A stretch of DNA of 53,473 nt from Nitrososphaerales archaeon (GTDB lineage: Archaea; Thermoproteota; Nitrososphaeria; Nitrososphaerales; Gagatemarchaeaceae): positions 1-53,473 of the forward strand of contig JASHOZ010000013.1 of NCBI GenBank assembly GCA_030038395.1, read 5' to 3'. Under the pieces are notes generated by a model that saw only the letters and a program-made list of their open reading frames with translations, was not told where the DNA came from and ran no database searches. This document shows, piece by piece, positions 24,088 through 31,844 of this stretch. The first letter of the stretch is position 1. Each line of letters opens with the position of its first letter. A program made the position numbers and the translations under genes.

Positions 24088-24331
24088 TCACGAGACCGGC
24101 TCGTCCTCGCTTCGCGTCTCCGTTGAGACGCGGCACCCCCAGAAGGTCGTCGGCACGATGATGCACCTGCCTATGACAACGGAAGCCACCACGAGTGCTG
24201 GTCTATCTGGACCTGACCTAAACGCAATCAACACCGTGCCTACGAAGAGGACCCCGCCGGCGAGTGTGCTGCTTGCCACTAACAGATTCTATCGGCATGA
24301 TGACAAGCCCCAATGCCGTCAGGGCTCGCAA
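24088..24331 (-). pseudogene. Second DUF131-like membrane protein, apparently frameshifted
   Basis: A TTG at 24331, 3 nt after the stop of the first DUF131 gene, starts a hydrophobic segment LRALTALGLVIMPIESVSGK. That frame then becomes basic and stops, while the +1 frame from about 24279 continues STLAGGVLFVGTVLIAF, then RSGPDRPALVVASVVIG, which fits the DUF131 core (GGVVLIGPIPIVFGS in typical members). A +1 shift between about 24264 and 24286 would rejoin them. It is either a decayed paralogue or a sequence error. The function of the family is unknown. Confidence 0.5.
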
Positions 24332-24334
24332 CTG

Positions 24335-24547
24335 CTACACCGCGCGAACGCCCACGTCTAGAACGACAAGCACTACCGCCAGAGCGACCGCTAGGCTGAC
24401 CCATCTGCCGTCGGAGCCAAACGCGACCGGGATAGGACCGATGAGAACCACGCCGGCCCCAGTCGCGCCGCGCGACGCCTGGGATCTCGACGAAAAGGCA
24501 ACGGCCAGGGATCCCGTGATGAGGAGGAAGACCCTGGCAACGATCAG
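24335..24547 (-). CDS. DUF131/TIGR00304-type small membrane protein
   Basis: The core GAGVVLIGPIPVAFGSDGRW is the signature of the archaeal DUF131 family, flanked by two hydrophobic helices (VFLLITGSLAVAF and VSLAVALAVVLVVLDVGV). No ATG, GTG or TTG lies near the expected N terminus. CTG 24547 (or ATT 24553) sits 10 (or 4) nt after the transcription start predicted from the TATA box at 24581-24589. The family is found in archaea only and its role is unknown. The start is uncertain; the core is secure. Confidence 0.65.
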   Translation of the reverse strand: MIVARVFLLITGSLAVAFSSRSQASRGATGAGVVLIGPIPVAFGSDGRWVSLAVALAVVLVVLDVGVRAV

Positions 24548-24580
24548 TTCAATTGCGACAGCCAGAGTGTCGCCTTGCTC

Positions 24581-24589
24581 GATAAATGC
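24581..24589. promoter_or_regulatory. TATA box shared by the zinc-ribbon and DUF131 genes
   Basis: GATAAATGC on the plus strand reads GCATTTATC on the minus strand, a good TATA element either way. The distance is about 25 bp to GTG 24609 (plus) and about 26 bp to position 24558 (minus), just before the DUF131 start. No other TATA-like element is seen between the two genes. This is a second case of an apparently shared element, like the one at 2122-2133. Confidence 0.5.
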
Positions 24590-24608
24590 TTTTGGCGTGG
24601 CCCACATC

Positions 24609-24788
24609 GTGCCGACCGGCTTGGGCGAGTATCGCTGGTGCGAAAGGTGCATGATGAGGACCGAGCACGAAGCGGTAGGCGACTCTAGGAACTACAACCC
24701 GAGAGGTAGAGGGCTCTACAGGTGCACGCGCTGCGGGAGAGTGAAGTCTATGAGGCACTTGCGCCCGAGCTCCGAAATAGGCTACTGA
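24609..24788 (+). CDS. Small zinc-ribbon protein
   Basis: 59 aa with two CxxC knuckles: YRWCERCMMRTEH and YRCTRCGRVKSMRH. The sequence between is short and polar. Such one-ribbon proteins in archaea are often conserved nucleic-acid or ribosome-associated proteins, but no specific function can be given. GTG 24609 fits leaderless transcription from GATAAATGC; GTG 24597 would add four residues. Confidence 0.65.
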   Translation: MPTGLGEYRWCERCMMRTEHEAVGDSRNYNPRGRGLYRCTRCGRVKSMRHLRPSSEIGY

Positions 24789-24864
24789 CCTTACCAGACT
24801 TGGCTGCTTTTGCCAAGAGCGCGTTAAAGCGCCGTTAAATATCCAGCATTTTTCAACTCATTCA

Positions 24865-26490
24865 TTGTCAGGTTCTGAGCCGGCAGAGGCTCAGCGAACC
24901 CAACCCCAGGTCTTTGTCAGGGAGAGCACGGGGATGGTCAAGAGCGCCTCGTTCTTCGACACAATCGCTCTGAACCTCAGCAACATGTCCATAGGAGCGC
25001 TTCTGGGCGTCGTCGGGCTCTACGGGTATCTGATTCCGAGCATTCTCGGGCTGAACTTCGTCTACACGTGCCTTCTGGGCTTCGTCATAGCCGTCCCCCA
25101 GTTCGTCGTGTACACGATGATGACCCGCAGGTTCCCGAGGACGGGGGGCGACTATGTCTGGATCTCAAGGACCTTCGGGGGGCTCTGGGGGAGTTCGCTT
25201 TCGTTCATGGGATACACCCTCGAGACCACAGCCTACTTAGCGCTCATCGTGTTGAGTACCGTGTTCGCGATAGGGGCAGTCGGCTTCATCCAGTCGGGGT
25301 TCGCAAACAACACTCTCCTGGGCCTGTCGCTTCCGGGCAACTCGGGAGGGACCCCGCTGCCGCAATTCGAAGTCGGCGCTCTGATCTTCATAGCACTGAT
25401 AGCGATCAACGTCTTCAAGCCGAGAGCCGGCTACAAGCTCGTTTCCGCACTGACGATCTTCGGCATCGCCACGCTGTTGATCGCGATCGCGACACTCCTG
25501 TGGGCAGGGCACAGCGCCGTCGTGAACTACGTCAATTCATCGGGATGGTCGGTGAGCTCATACGTTCCGAGCGGGTACACCGACATCGCGCCGGCCGGGA
25601 CCAACCTCACGTACAGCGCGATTGTAGGCACTTTCACATCATCTTCGAACTGGATAACACCGGCCCTGTTCCTCATGCCGCTGATCTTCGCGTTTGCGTA
25701 TCCGTGGGTGAACGCCGCGCCCGCCGTCGCCTCTGAAATCAAGGGGAAGGCCGCGCTCAGGTGGAACATCCCCATATCGGCGGTAATCGCGCTCGTCCTT
25801 CTGACTTCCTCCTTCGCCACGCTCTACTATGTAGGGGGTGTTCCATTCATCAACCAAGCCTTCAAGTCGTGGTCGATCTCCGTGTACTACACCTTCAACT
25901 TCTGGACGCTCGCGATGGGGGTAGCCGGCAACTCGTACCTCGCATGGCTGATAGGACTGGGGTGGATAATCTGGAACGTCGGAATCCTCGCGTACGGAAT
26001 TATCGTCATCTCCCGGTATCTGCTTGCGCAGTCCTTCGACAGGTTCCTCCCGGCGCGGATCTCATCGGTGAACTCTCGTTTCGGCTCACCGGTGGTCGCG
26101 CACGTGATCGACTTGGTGGCTACCGTGACTCTGGTCGGGCTCGCGGCGTACTACTATGGGACGGTCTCCGCCCTCTTCGGAGCCATCATAGCTGCAATGA
26201 TATACTTCATGTTCATCGGTCTGACTGCGACTGCACACGCCCTCAAGAACGAGACAGGGTCGGCGAGGCTGATACTCAGCGTGGCTGGGCTTCTGGATTT
26301 CGGGGTGTTCGCCTTCATCTCTTGGGAGTTCGTCTCAAACCCGGCGGTCTGGAGCCTTAACACTCTGACGTACGGCTTCGTGATCTTCTCTTTCATCTTC
26401 GGCGCGGCGATATACATGGGCTCGAAGAGGTACTATATGCGCCGAGGGGTTGACATCTCGCTGGCGTACAAAGAGCTTCCGCCCGAGTGA
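24865..26490 (+). CDS. APC-superfamily amino acid permease
   Basis: 541-aa transporter with about 12-14 hydrophobic segments. The first helix motif ASFFDTIALNLSNMSIGALLG and the second-helix region PQFVVYTMMTRRFPRTGGDYVWISR (the unwound-helix and GGDYVW motif) are typical of the amino acid/polyamine/organocation superfamily. Substrate cannot be told. The start is TTG 24865, about 27 bp from TTAAATATCC (24834-24843), so the mRNA is leaderless. Monocistronic; convergent with the next gene. Confidence 0.9.
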   Translation: MSGSEPAEAQRTQPQVFVRESTGMVKSASFFDTIALNLSNMSIGALLGVVGLYGYLIPSILGLNFVYTCLLGFVIAVPQFVVYTMMTRRFPRTGGDYVWISRTFGGLWGSSLSFMGYTLETTAYLALIVLSTVFAIGAVGFIQSGFANNTLLGLSLPGNSGGTPLPQFEVGALIFIALIAINVFKPRAGYKLVSALTIFGIATLLIAIATLLWAGHSAVVNYVNSSGWSVSSYVPSGYTDIAPAGTNLTYSAIVGTFTSSSNWITPALFLMPLIFAFAYPWVNAAPAVASEIKGKAALRWNIPISAVIALVLLTSSFATLYYVGGVPFINQAFKSWSISVYYTFNFWTLAMGVAGNSYLAWLIGLGWIIWNVGILAYGIIVISRYLLAQSFDRFLPARISSVNSRFGSPVVAHVIDLVATVTLVGLAAYYYGTVSALFGAIIAAMIYFMFIGLTATAHALKNETGSARLILSVAGLLDFGVFAFISWEFVSNPAVWSLNTLTYGFVIFSFIFGAAIYMGSKRYYMRRGVDISLAYKELPPE

Positions 26491-26510
26491 TGGGCGACAT
26501 ACGCGGGGAC

Positions 26511-27371
26511 TCACCCTAGTCCGGCGTTCAACCTGACGCATCCCTCTCTGTAGACCCTGGACAGGCTCCTCGATGTCAGATAGAGGGTCAGAATCAGGAC
26601 AGGGAGGCTCAGCAGTATGAAGGCAGGCTGGTAGTAACCGAGCAGTGTCGCGAACGACGCCGCCCCGGACCCCCCGAGCGTGTTGGCGAAGAATATTCCC
26701 GCGCAGGTGGGACATCCAGTGAACAGCCCTACGGCGGCGCCGAGCATGCCGGTGACGCCGCGCGCTTGTCCTCTCGCCCTGCTGTCGAACGCGAAGGCGG
26801 AGACGGCCAGGTTGAGACCCACGAGGGTCGAGATCACGATGAGCAGTATGACCGTCAGAGGGATGAGTTGGATGCCGACGTGGGCGGGGAGATAGACAAT
26901 CAGATCCGGGGCATACAGCGGCGCTCCGCGCGGCGTCAGGATGGCCGACGGAACCGAGACACCGTATGTCTGTGCGAAGTCAACCGTCGGTTGGTAGACC
27001 ACCATGCTCGTTATCACGGCGTAGAACGCCGCATACAGAGCGGCGGACACCGCAAAGAGGCGCCTGTATCTCCTAACTGAGAGGACATAAGGGACAGACC
27101 ACCCTGGAGAGACTGGCGCGAACCCCTGCGCCCTCACCACTTCGACCCTCCCAGAAACAATCTTCCATGAACCTAGAACAACTGCAACAACCGCCGCAGC
27201 CATCGCGACAAGGTAGGCTGCCGCGACGGTGTCAGGGCCGTTCACAAGCCCTTGAGTCGCTACCGCGAACGACCTCTGCGCACTGGCATATGAGAGAGTC
27301 GCCAGTACAGCCGCAGAGACGCCGCCCATGATTGCAACAGGCCCAGCAGGCGCACGTGGGTGTCCTTCCAA
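26511..27371 (-). CDS. Membrane protein with intramembrane GCPTCAG motif
   Basis: About seven hydrophobic segments over 286 aa. Near the C terminus GLFTGCPTCAGIFFANTLGG places a CxxC pair at a helix boundary, which suggests redox or metal binding. A large external loop (about 130-165) contains several Tyr/Pro residues. I do not recognise the family beyond an archaeal conserved membrane protein. TTG 27371 is the longest start; ATG 27329 would begin directly at the first helix. It is divergent from the nitroreductase gene, with TTAAAGCTTT between them. Confidence 0.65.
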   Translation of the reverse strand: MEGHPRAPAGPVAIMGGVSAAVLATLSYASAQRSFAVATQGLVNGPDTVAAAYLVAMAAAVVAVVLGSWKIVSGRVEVVRAQGFAPVSPGWSVPYVLSVRRYRRLFAVSAALYAAFYAVITSMVVYQPTVDFAQTYGVSVPSAILTPRGAPLYAPDLIVYLPAHVGIQLIPLTVILLIVISTLVGLNLAVSAFAFDSRARGQARGVTGMLGAAVGLFTGCPTCAGIFFANTLGGSGAASFATLLGYYQPAFILLSLPVLILTLYLTSRSLSRVYREGCVRLNAGLG

Positions 27372-27445
27372 CCTTGGCCAGGCACGAGTCTCGTTCGTTC
27401 GTTAAAGCTTTCTTGGCAAAGCTAACTAGGCGTGCAACCGGACCG

Positions 27446-28039
27446 TTGGCGTTGGAGTTCGAACAGACGGTACGGAAGAGGCGCATGGTCAGGCACTTTA
27501 CGAAGGGACCTGTAGGGGCCGAGGTCGTCACACGGATTCTGGAGCTCGCCCAGCACGCCCCGAGCGCAGGGTTCTCGCAGGGAAGCGCCTATGTTGTGGT
27601 CACGCAACCGGAGATGAAGAGGAGGCTCGCCATCTTGCAGGGGGAAACCGAGTACGTCGGCGCGGGCTTCCACCACTGGATCTCGGAGTCTCCCGTCGCA
27701 ATAATCCCATGTGTGAGCGAGAAGCTCTACCACGACCGGTACAACGAGCCGGACAAGCTCCAGGATGGCAAGGAGATTGAATGGCCTACGCCGTACTGGT
27801 TCTTCGACATCGGCGCGGGGTGCATGATCATATTGCTGGCAGCGGTCGATGCCGGGCTCGCGGCAGCCTTCTCGGGAGCGACAGACCCCGCCGGGATTAG
27901 GAAACTCGTGGGTATACCGAAGCACTTCCACCCAGTCGGGGTGATATCGATAGGCCACCCTGCGAGGGACAAGAAGTCGCCGTCACTGAAGCGTGGCAGG
28001 CGGCCTGTCGAGCAGGTAGTCCACCACGAAAAGTGGTAG
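27446..28039 (+). CDS. Nitroreductase-family flavoprotein
   Basis: FMN-dependent oxidoreductase fold. Seen: the FMN phosphate loop RKRRMVRHFTKGPV, APSAGFSQGSAYVVV, the central DIGAGCMIILLAAVDAGLAAAF and the C-terminal VGIPKHFHPVGVISIGHP. From TTG 27446 it is 197 aa, normal for the family. Longer in-frame extensions to 27332 overlap the predicted TATA box (27402-27408) and are unlikely to be translated. The physiological substrate cannot be told. Confidence 0.88.
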   Translation: MALEFEQTVRKRRMVRHFTKGPVGAEVVTRILELAQHAPSAGFSQGSAYVVVTQPEMKRRLAILQGETEYVGAGFHHWISESPVAIIPCVSEKLYHDRYNEPDKLQDGKEIEWPTPYWFFDIGAGCMIILLAAVDAGLAAAFSGATDPAGIRKLVGIPKHFHPVGVISIGHPARDKKSPSLKRGRRPVEQVVHHEKW

Positions 28040-28123
28040 GGCGTCGGCTCCCAACCCGCTGCGAATGGCTCCGAGTTCAGCCTCGGCTGCACGAACATGG
28101 AGCAGGGATGGCTTGGGAGAGAA

Positions 28124-28218
28124 AGCCAGCGCCGCGATTCGGACGCGGGACCCCTTGCTTACGAGGCAACTGAGCCCCTTGAAACGGGAGTGCTCTGACC
28201 AGGCTGAGCTACGCTGGC
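28124..28218 (-). tRNA. tRNA-Thr(CGU) with a 20-nt intron in the anticodon stem
   Basis: Minus strand: acceptor GCCAGCG/CGCTGGC, TA, D arm GCTC-AGCCTGGTCA-GAGC, A26, T arm CCGCG-TCCGAAT-CGCGG, discriminator T (28124), as expected for archaeal Thr. Removing 20 nt (28169-28188, or shifted by one) restores the anticodon arm CTTGC-CTCGTAA-GCAAG with anticodon CGT (28163-28161) and variable loop GGGTC. The intron is at 28/29 or 27/28. Position 55 is C (base 28142) instead of the universal U. ATTTTAAATG lies upstream on the minus strand (28242-28251). Confidence 0.85.
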
Positions 28219-28303
28219 TCGATGCCGCCTGAGATGCGACCCATTTAAAATCGTGAGCCGCTCGGCGGGGTGGGCATCCCTCGTCCTTATGGCGAGCACC
28301 TCG

Positions 28304-29509
28304 TCACTGGTACAGCCCTAGGTACTTCAGCCCGGTTCCCGTGTTGTAAAGCAAGGCTCTCTCGTCTCTGCCCACCGTCCCCTCCTCAAGGAGCTTCTCA
28401 TATGCGGCGTATGTGGCCGCGCCTTCTGGACAGGCGAAGACTCCCTGCCGCGCCAGACTGCGCATCGCTTGCAGGATGCTCTCGTCTGCCACCGCAACGG
28501 CTAAGCCATCGCTCTCCTTTAGCACCCTGAGGATCTCCCTCGCAGCGAACGGTTTGGGCACCCTCAATCCGCTGGCCACCGTCGACCCGCACGAGACCGG
28601 CTCCCCGAGAGTCTCCCTTCCAGCGCTGAAGGCTTCGACCAGTGGTTTGCAGCTCTCCGACTGGACGGACACCATCCTCGGCCTGGCTCCCCCCACCCAC
28701 CCCAGCTGCTCCATCTCGCCGAAGGCTTTCCACATCCCGAGCAGGCCGGTTCCTCCACCGGTCGGGTAGACTATTACGTCGGGGAGCATGAACCGCAACT
28801 GCTCAGCGATCTCATACCCCATCGTCTTCTTCCCTTCCAGCCTGTACGGCTCCTTCAGAGTGGAGACGTCGAACCATCCTCCGGCATCGTCAGCCATCTT
28901 CTGCGCAGCGTCGCTGATGTTCCCCTCCACAAACACCAGCTCGGCACCATATGCCCGGCACTCCTTGGCGTTGGACTCGGGAGCGTCGGTCGGCATGTAC
29001 ACCCTCGCCCGCACGCCTGCGACCGCGGCGTAGCACGCCAACGCGGCCCCCGCGTTGCCCGCAGATGGGAGGGCCATGCATGAGATGCCGAGTTCTTTGG
29101 CCTTCGAAACCGCCACCGACATCCCTCTCGCCTTGAACGTTCCCGTGGGCAGCACTCCGTCGTCCTTTACGAGAAGTGGCCCGCCGCCGAGCCTGATGAT
29201 TGGGGAGAACCCCTCTCCGAGAGAAACGATGTTCGTGTCGAGGACGACCGGCAGGACTTCTCTGTAGCGCCACAGGCTTGCCTCTCTCCCAACGAGAGAC
29301 GAGGTTGTGAACCCCTCCTTCAGGGCCTCGACGTCATACGTCGCGCTGAGCATGGAGCCGCACTTCCTGCAGACCGACTGCGGAACGCAGGCGTCGAAGA
29401 CAGACCCGCAGGCGACGCATTTGACGCCTGTCAGCAACTCCAGCTCCGGTTCGCTTCCTCTGATGGCTCTCCAGCCGGTCACGGGCCGCGCTCCATGAGG
29501 CATTCTCAA
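28304..29509 (-). CDS. thrC: Threonine synthase
   Basis: PLP enzyme converting O-phosphohomoserine to threonine. Short zinc-ribbon-like N terminus (CVACGSVFDACVPQSVCRKCG), PLP lysine in TGTFKARGMSVAVSKAKE, LPSAGNAGAALACYAA and the Gly loop YPTGGGTGLLGMWKAF. 401 aa matches the archaeal class. It sits between tRNA-Thr and tRNA-Leu genes; no other threonine gene is in the window. Confidence 0.93.
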   Translation of the reverse strand: MRMPHGARPVTGWRAIRGSEPELELLTGVKCVACGSVFDACVPQSVCRKCGSMLSATYDVEALKEGFTTSSLVGREASLWRYREVLPVVLDTNIVSLGEGFSPIIRLGGGPLLVKDDGVLPTGTFKARGMSVAVSKAKELGISCMALPSAGNAGAALACYAAVAGVRARVYMPTDAPESNAKECRAYGAELVFVEGNISDAAQKMADDAGGWFDVSTLKEPYRLEGKKTMGYEIAEQLRFMLPDVIVYPTGGGTGLLGMWKAFGEMEQLGWVGGARPRMVSVQSESCKPLVEAFSAGRETLGEPVSCGSTVASGLRVPKPFAAREILRVLKESDGLAVAVADESILQAMRSLARQGVFACPEGAATYAAYEKLLEEGTVGRDERALLYNTGTGLKYLGLYQ

Positions 29510-29547
29510 AAGAGTTTTAGAATTGGGTTCGGGCCCCGCAACTCAGT

Positions 29548-29632
29548 GCGGGGGTCGCCCAGCATGGTCAACGGCGTGGGACTGAGGCTCCCATCCCTTA
29601 GGGGTTCGTGGGTTCAAATCCCACCCCCCGCA
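29548..29632 (+). tRNA. tRNA-Leu(GAG), no intron
   Basis: Acceptor GCGGGGG/CCCCCGC, discriminator A (29632), anticodon stem TGGGA/TCCCA around CTGAGGC (anticodon GAG), a long type II variable arm with TCCCTTAGGGG, and T arm GTGGG-TTCAAAT-CCCAC. 85 nt in total, so no room for an intron, unlike the other three tRNAs of the window. Confidence 0.93.
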
Positions 29633-29887
29633 TTGACTCGCATACATGGTGAGTCTACTGGCGGCCCTGTGGGTACTGGGCTCTTGAGCCGCGGACACCT
29701 CCGGCGATGCACAAGAACTGCGAGCGAGCCGCGCGTAGGTGGCTGGATAGGGTCACCCAGTCTGACGCTCTCCAACTTCCTATCTTCGGCAATGGCCCGG
29801 GCAATGTCGGGCGGAGCCTGTCTGCCTCCAGCACCACGGGCTGGAGTCTCACATATCGCCGTGCTGGTGACCTAATCGAGCGGAAAC

Positions 29888-30565
29888 CTACTTCGTTCCT
29901 CCGCTCTTCCTCACGACGAAGTGAAAGAGTGTCCCGTCGCGCTTGGACTCCAGCAGGAGGTTCCCTGTCTGTACCTGCCATCTCTCCATCTCGATCGCTG
30001 CGCCAGGGTCGTCGGAGACCAGATGGACGGTCGTCTCGGGAGGAGAGCCGAGCATGAGTTCGTTCAGCCTCGACAGCACAGCGGCGCACTCGACCCCAAT
30101 CTCGTACATTTCGACGTCTGGGAAGGCCGCGAAGCAGTGGACCCGCAATTCCACGAGCTTGGCGCGGATGCTAGCCGCGCATTCAGTCAGGGTCGTCAGC
30201 GAGCTCTCTTGTCCGATCTGCGTCAGTTTAACGAGCCATCCCTCTTCGTAAGGGCTCTTGTTTGCCAGGCGCGGGCTGTCGAGTACCACTGTGTTCCTCT
30301 CTACAATCTGGCAGTCAAACGGTGCTCGTACGACGTCGAAGTGACGCGGGCCTTCGACGGAGCCCAAGGTCTTTCCCTTGGCTACCCGGGTTCCAACTAC
30401 CTTCAGCTTTAGCGATGTGAACCCTCCCGATGTCCACCCGAGGGTAGGAGCGACTCCGATGACGAATGTTCCGTCAGACCCACGTGCCCATATTCCGCCT
30501 TCCACATCATATAGGAGCTCATCTGGGTATTCGCAGTCGAGAATTCTCACGCTAGGCCTACACAC
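29888..30565 (-). CDS. Fusion of a GcvH-like domain (no lipoyl Lys) and a TusA-like domain
   Basis: Residues about 1-110 follow the GcvH fold: DGTFVIGVAPTLGWTSGG, VAKGKTLGSVEGPRHFDVV, RAPFDCQIVERN, LANKSPYEEGWLVKL. The lipoylated Lys of VESVKAASD is replaced by Arg in VEGPRHFDV. Residues about 145-222 follow TusA: YEIGVECAAVLSRLNELM, VHLVSDDPGAAIEMERW, GNLLLESKRDGTLFHFVVRK; the sulfur-carrying Cys of CPxP is kept (VECAAV) while Pro is lost. It is probably a sulfur carrier or scaffold using Cys rather than lipoate. It lies downstream of a rhodanese gene on the same strand. GTG 30565 or GTG 30550 could start it. Confidence 0.75.
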   Translation of the reverse strand: MCRPSVRILDCEYPDELLYDVEGGIWARGSDGTFVIGVAPTLGWTSGGFTSLKLKVVGTRVAKGKTLGSVEGPRHFDVVRAPFDCQIVERNTVVLDSPRLANKSPYEEGWLVKLTQIGQESSLTTLTECAASIRAKLVELRVHCFAAFPDVEMYEIGVECAAVLSRLNELMLGSPPETTVHLVSDDPGAAIEMERWQVQTGNLLLESKRDGTLFHFVVRKSGGTK

Positions 30566-30733
30566 CCGTGCACAAGCCTAGAGGATGACTCTCGAAGCAA
30601 ACCCAATCGCTCAGCGGCGCACGCCATCCACCTTACCTCGTTCTCCTTGGTTGTATAGCTTGAGCTCGTACCGCATGAGAGGTACCGGGACGACTTCGCA
30701 CTGGGACAGAGCCTTCAACTCCTCGAGGTCATC

Positions 30734-30892
30734 CTAGCGCATCATCACGTTGTGCCTCTCTCGAATCCGCTCGTGGACGAAGTTGCGACTGCCCGCCACG
30801 GTGCAGTACAGGCGAATATACGGCGAGACCTTGCCTGTGTCCACTCTCGAGGTCACTCGGCCCTTCTGCGGGAGCCGGGCGCACCGGCTCAC
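30734..30892 (-). CDS. Small ORF coupled to rhodanese; frame continues past an amber codon
   Basis: 52-aa basic protein (MSRCARLPQKGRVTSRV ... RERHNVMMR) whose GTG start overlaps the rhodanese stop in the arrangement GTGA, typical of translational coupling. After TAG (30734-30736) the same frame stays open to TGA 30611, encoding DDLEELKALSQCEVVPV and LMRYELKLYNQG, which looks like ordinary protein. It is therefore either a pseudogene, a read-through product of about 93 residues, or a chance ORF. No family recognised. Confidence 0.4.
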   Translation of the reverse strand: MSRCARLPQKGRVTSRVDTGKVSPYIRLYCTVAGSRNFVHERIRERHNVMMR

Positions 30893-31755
30893 CTCTCGAT
30901 AGGGTATCTGACTGAGTTGCCCCACTCGGTCCAGGACCCGTCGTAGTTCTTCACTTCGGGGAAGCCCAGCAGGTATTTGAGGACGAACCAGGAGAACGAC
31001 GACCGTTCTCCGATTCTGCAGTATGTTATGACCTCCTTGTCCGGGGTCACCCCCTTCGACCTATACAGTTCGTCGAGTTGGGCCCTGGTCTTGAAGGTCC
31101 CGTCCGCGTCGTTGACTGCCTGCCCCCACGGGATGTTCTGCGCCCCGGGGATGTGTCCGCCTCTCTGAGCATGTTCGGTCGGGTACTCTGGCGGTGCCAG
31201 AACCTCGCCGGTGAACTCCTTGGGGCCCCTCACATCGACCAGCACTTTGCCACTGGACCGTACCGAGGCGCTGACGTAGTCCTTGTATGCCCGGATCTTC
31301 TCCTCCGGCCCAGACGCGACGTAGCGCGTCCTCTGGTATTCCGTGACGTCCTTGGTCAGCGGGCGGTCCTCGAGCAACCACTTCTTCCTCCCGCCATTCA
31401 TCAGCTTCACGCTGTTCACCCCGTAGTACTTGAGGTCCCAGAACGCGTAGGCTGCGAACCAGTTGTTGAAGTCTCCATAGAGAACAACGGTCGTGTCCTT
31501 CGTTATGCCGTTCCGGCCAAACAACTCCTCCAACTGCTGCTTGGAGAGGATGTCTCTGTTCAGCGGGTCGTTCATGTCCTTCTTCCAGTCGAATAGCACT
31601 GCGCCAGGTATGTGGCCTGCGCCATAGTTGGCCAGCGGGTCGTAGTCTACTTCTGCCACTCTGACAGAGGTGTCCTTCAGGTGGTTGCTTACCCACTCTG
31701 TGTCGACCAGGACCTCGGGGTGCGCGTACTTCAGCTCGCCAGAAGTGCCGCTCAA
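30889..31755 (-). CDS. Thiosulfate sulfurtransferase (two-domain rhodanese)
   Basis: Two tandem rhodanese domains. The N domain is inactive (YGDFNNWFAAYAFW in place of the catalytic loop). The C domain has the active loop CRIGERSSFSW with the persulfide Cys at about residue 247. Conserved VLVDVRGPKEFTGE and GHIPGAQNIPW are present. 288 aa. It transfers sulfane sulfur from thiosulfate or another donor; the GcvH-TusA fusion downstream is an obvious acceptor candidate. The TTG start overlaps the stop of a 30-codon leader ORF (TTGA). Confidence 0.93.
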   Translation of the reverse strand: MSGTSGELKYAHPEVLVDTEWVSNHLKDTSVRVAEVDYDPLANYGAGHIPGAVLFDWKKDMNDPLNRDILSKQQLEELFGRNGITKDTTVVLYGDFNNWFAAYAFWDLKYYGVNSVKLMNGGRKKWLLEDRPLTKDVTEYQRTRYVASGPEEKIRAYKDYVSASVRSSGKVLVDVRGPKEFTGEVLAPPEYPTEHAQRGGHIPGAQNIPWGQAVNDADGTFKTRAQLDELYRSKGVTPDKEVITYCRIGERSSFSWFVLKYLLGFPEVKNYDGSWTEWGNSVRYPIER

Positions 31756-31844
31756 GCTCGAACTCTCCTAACTGAGCGAGAGCGACTCGCTGCATCAGGA
31801 GTCGCGGATGTTGCAGTAGCCTCTGTCCTCGGCACGTTGGTCAT
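31752..31844 (-). CDS. 30-aa leader ORF upstream of rhodanese
   Basis: ATG 31844 is preceded at 5 nt by AAGGAGGG, the strongest Shine-Dalgarno of this region, and by CTTAATTAC (minus, 31868-31876) as TATA. It encodes MTNVPRTEATATSATPDAAS, then RSRSVRRVRA, and its TGA overlaps the rhodanese TTG. It could be a coupling or attenuation peptide. It has no homology I recognise. A weaker AGGAG at 31770-31774 could let rhodanese initiate on its own. Confidence 0.4.
   Translation of the reverse strand: MTNVPRTEATATSATPDAASRSRSVRRVRA

Noticed and set aside
29633-29887. Possible small RNA in the gap after tRNA-Leu (GGCT-CTTG-AGCC near 29689)
   Set aside because: The hairpin is only 4 bp and there is no promoter-like element or further structure.
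30734-30736. Pyrrolysine or selenocysteine reading of the in-frame TAG
   Set aside because: Archaeal pyrrolysine use is tied to methylamine metabolism, of which there is no sign; TAG is also used as an ordinary stop in this window (for example rps19e, alaS).
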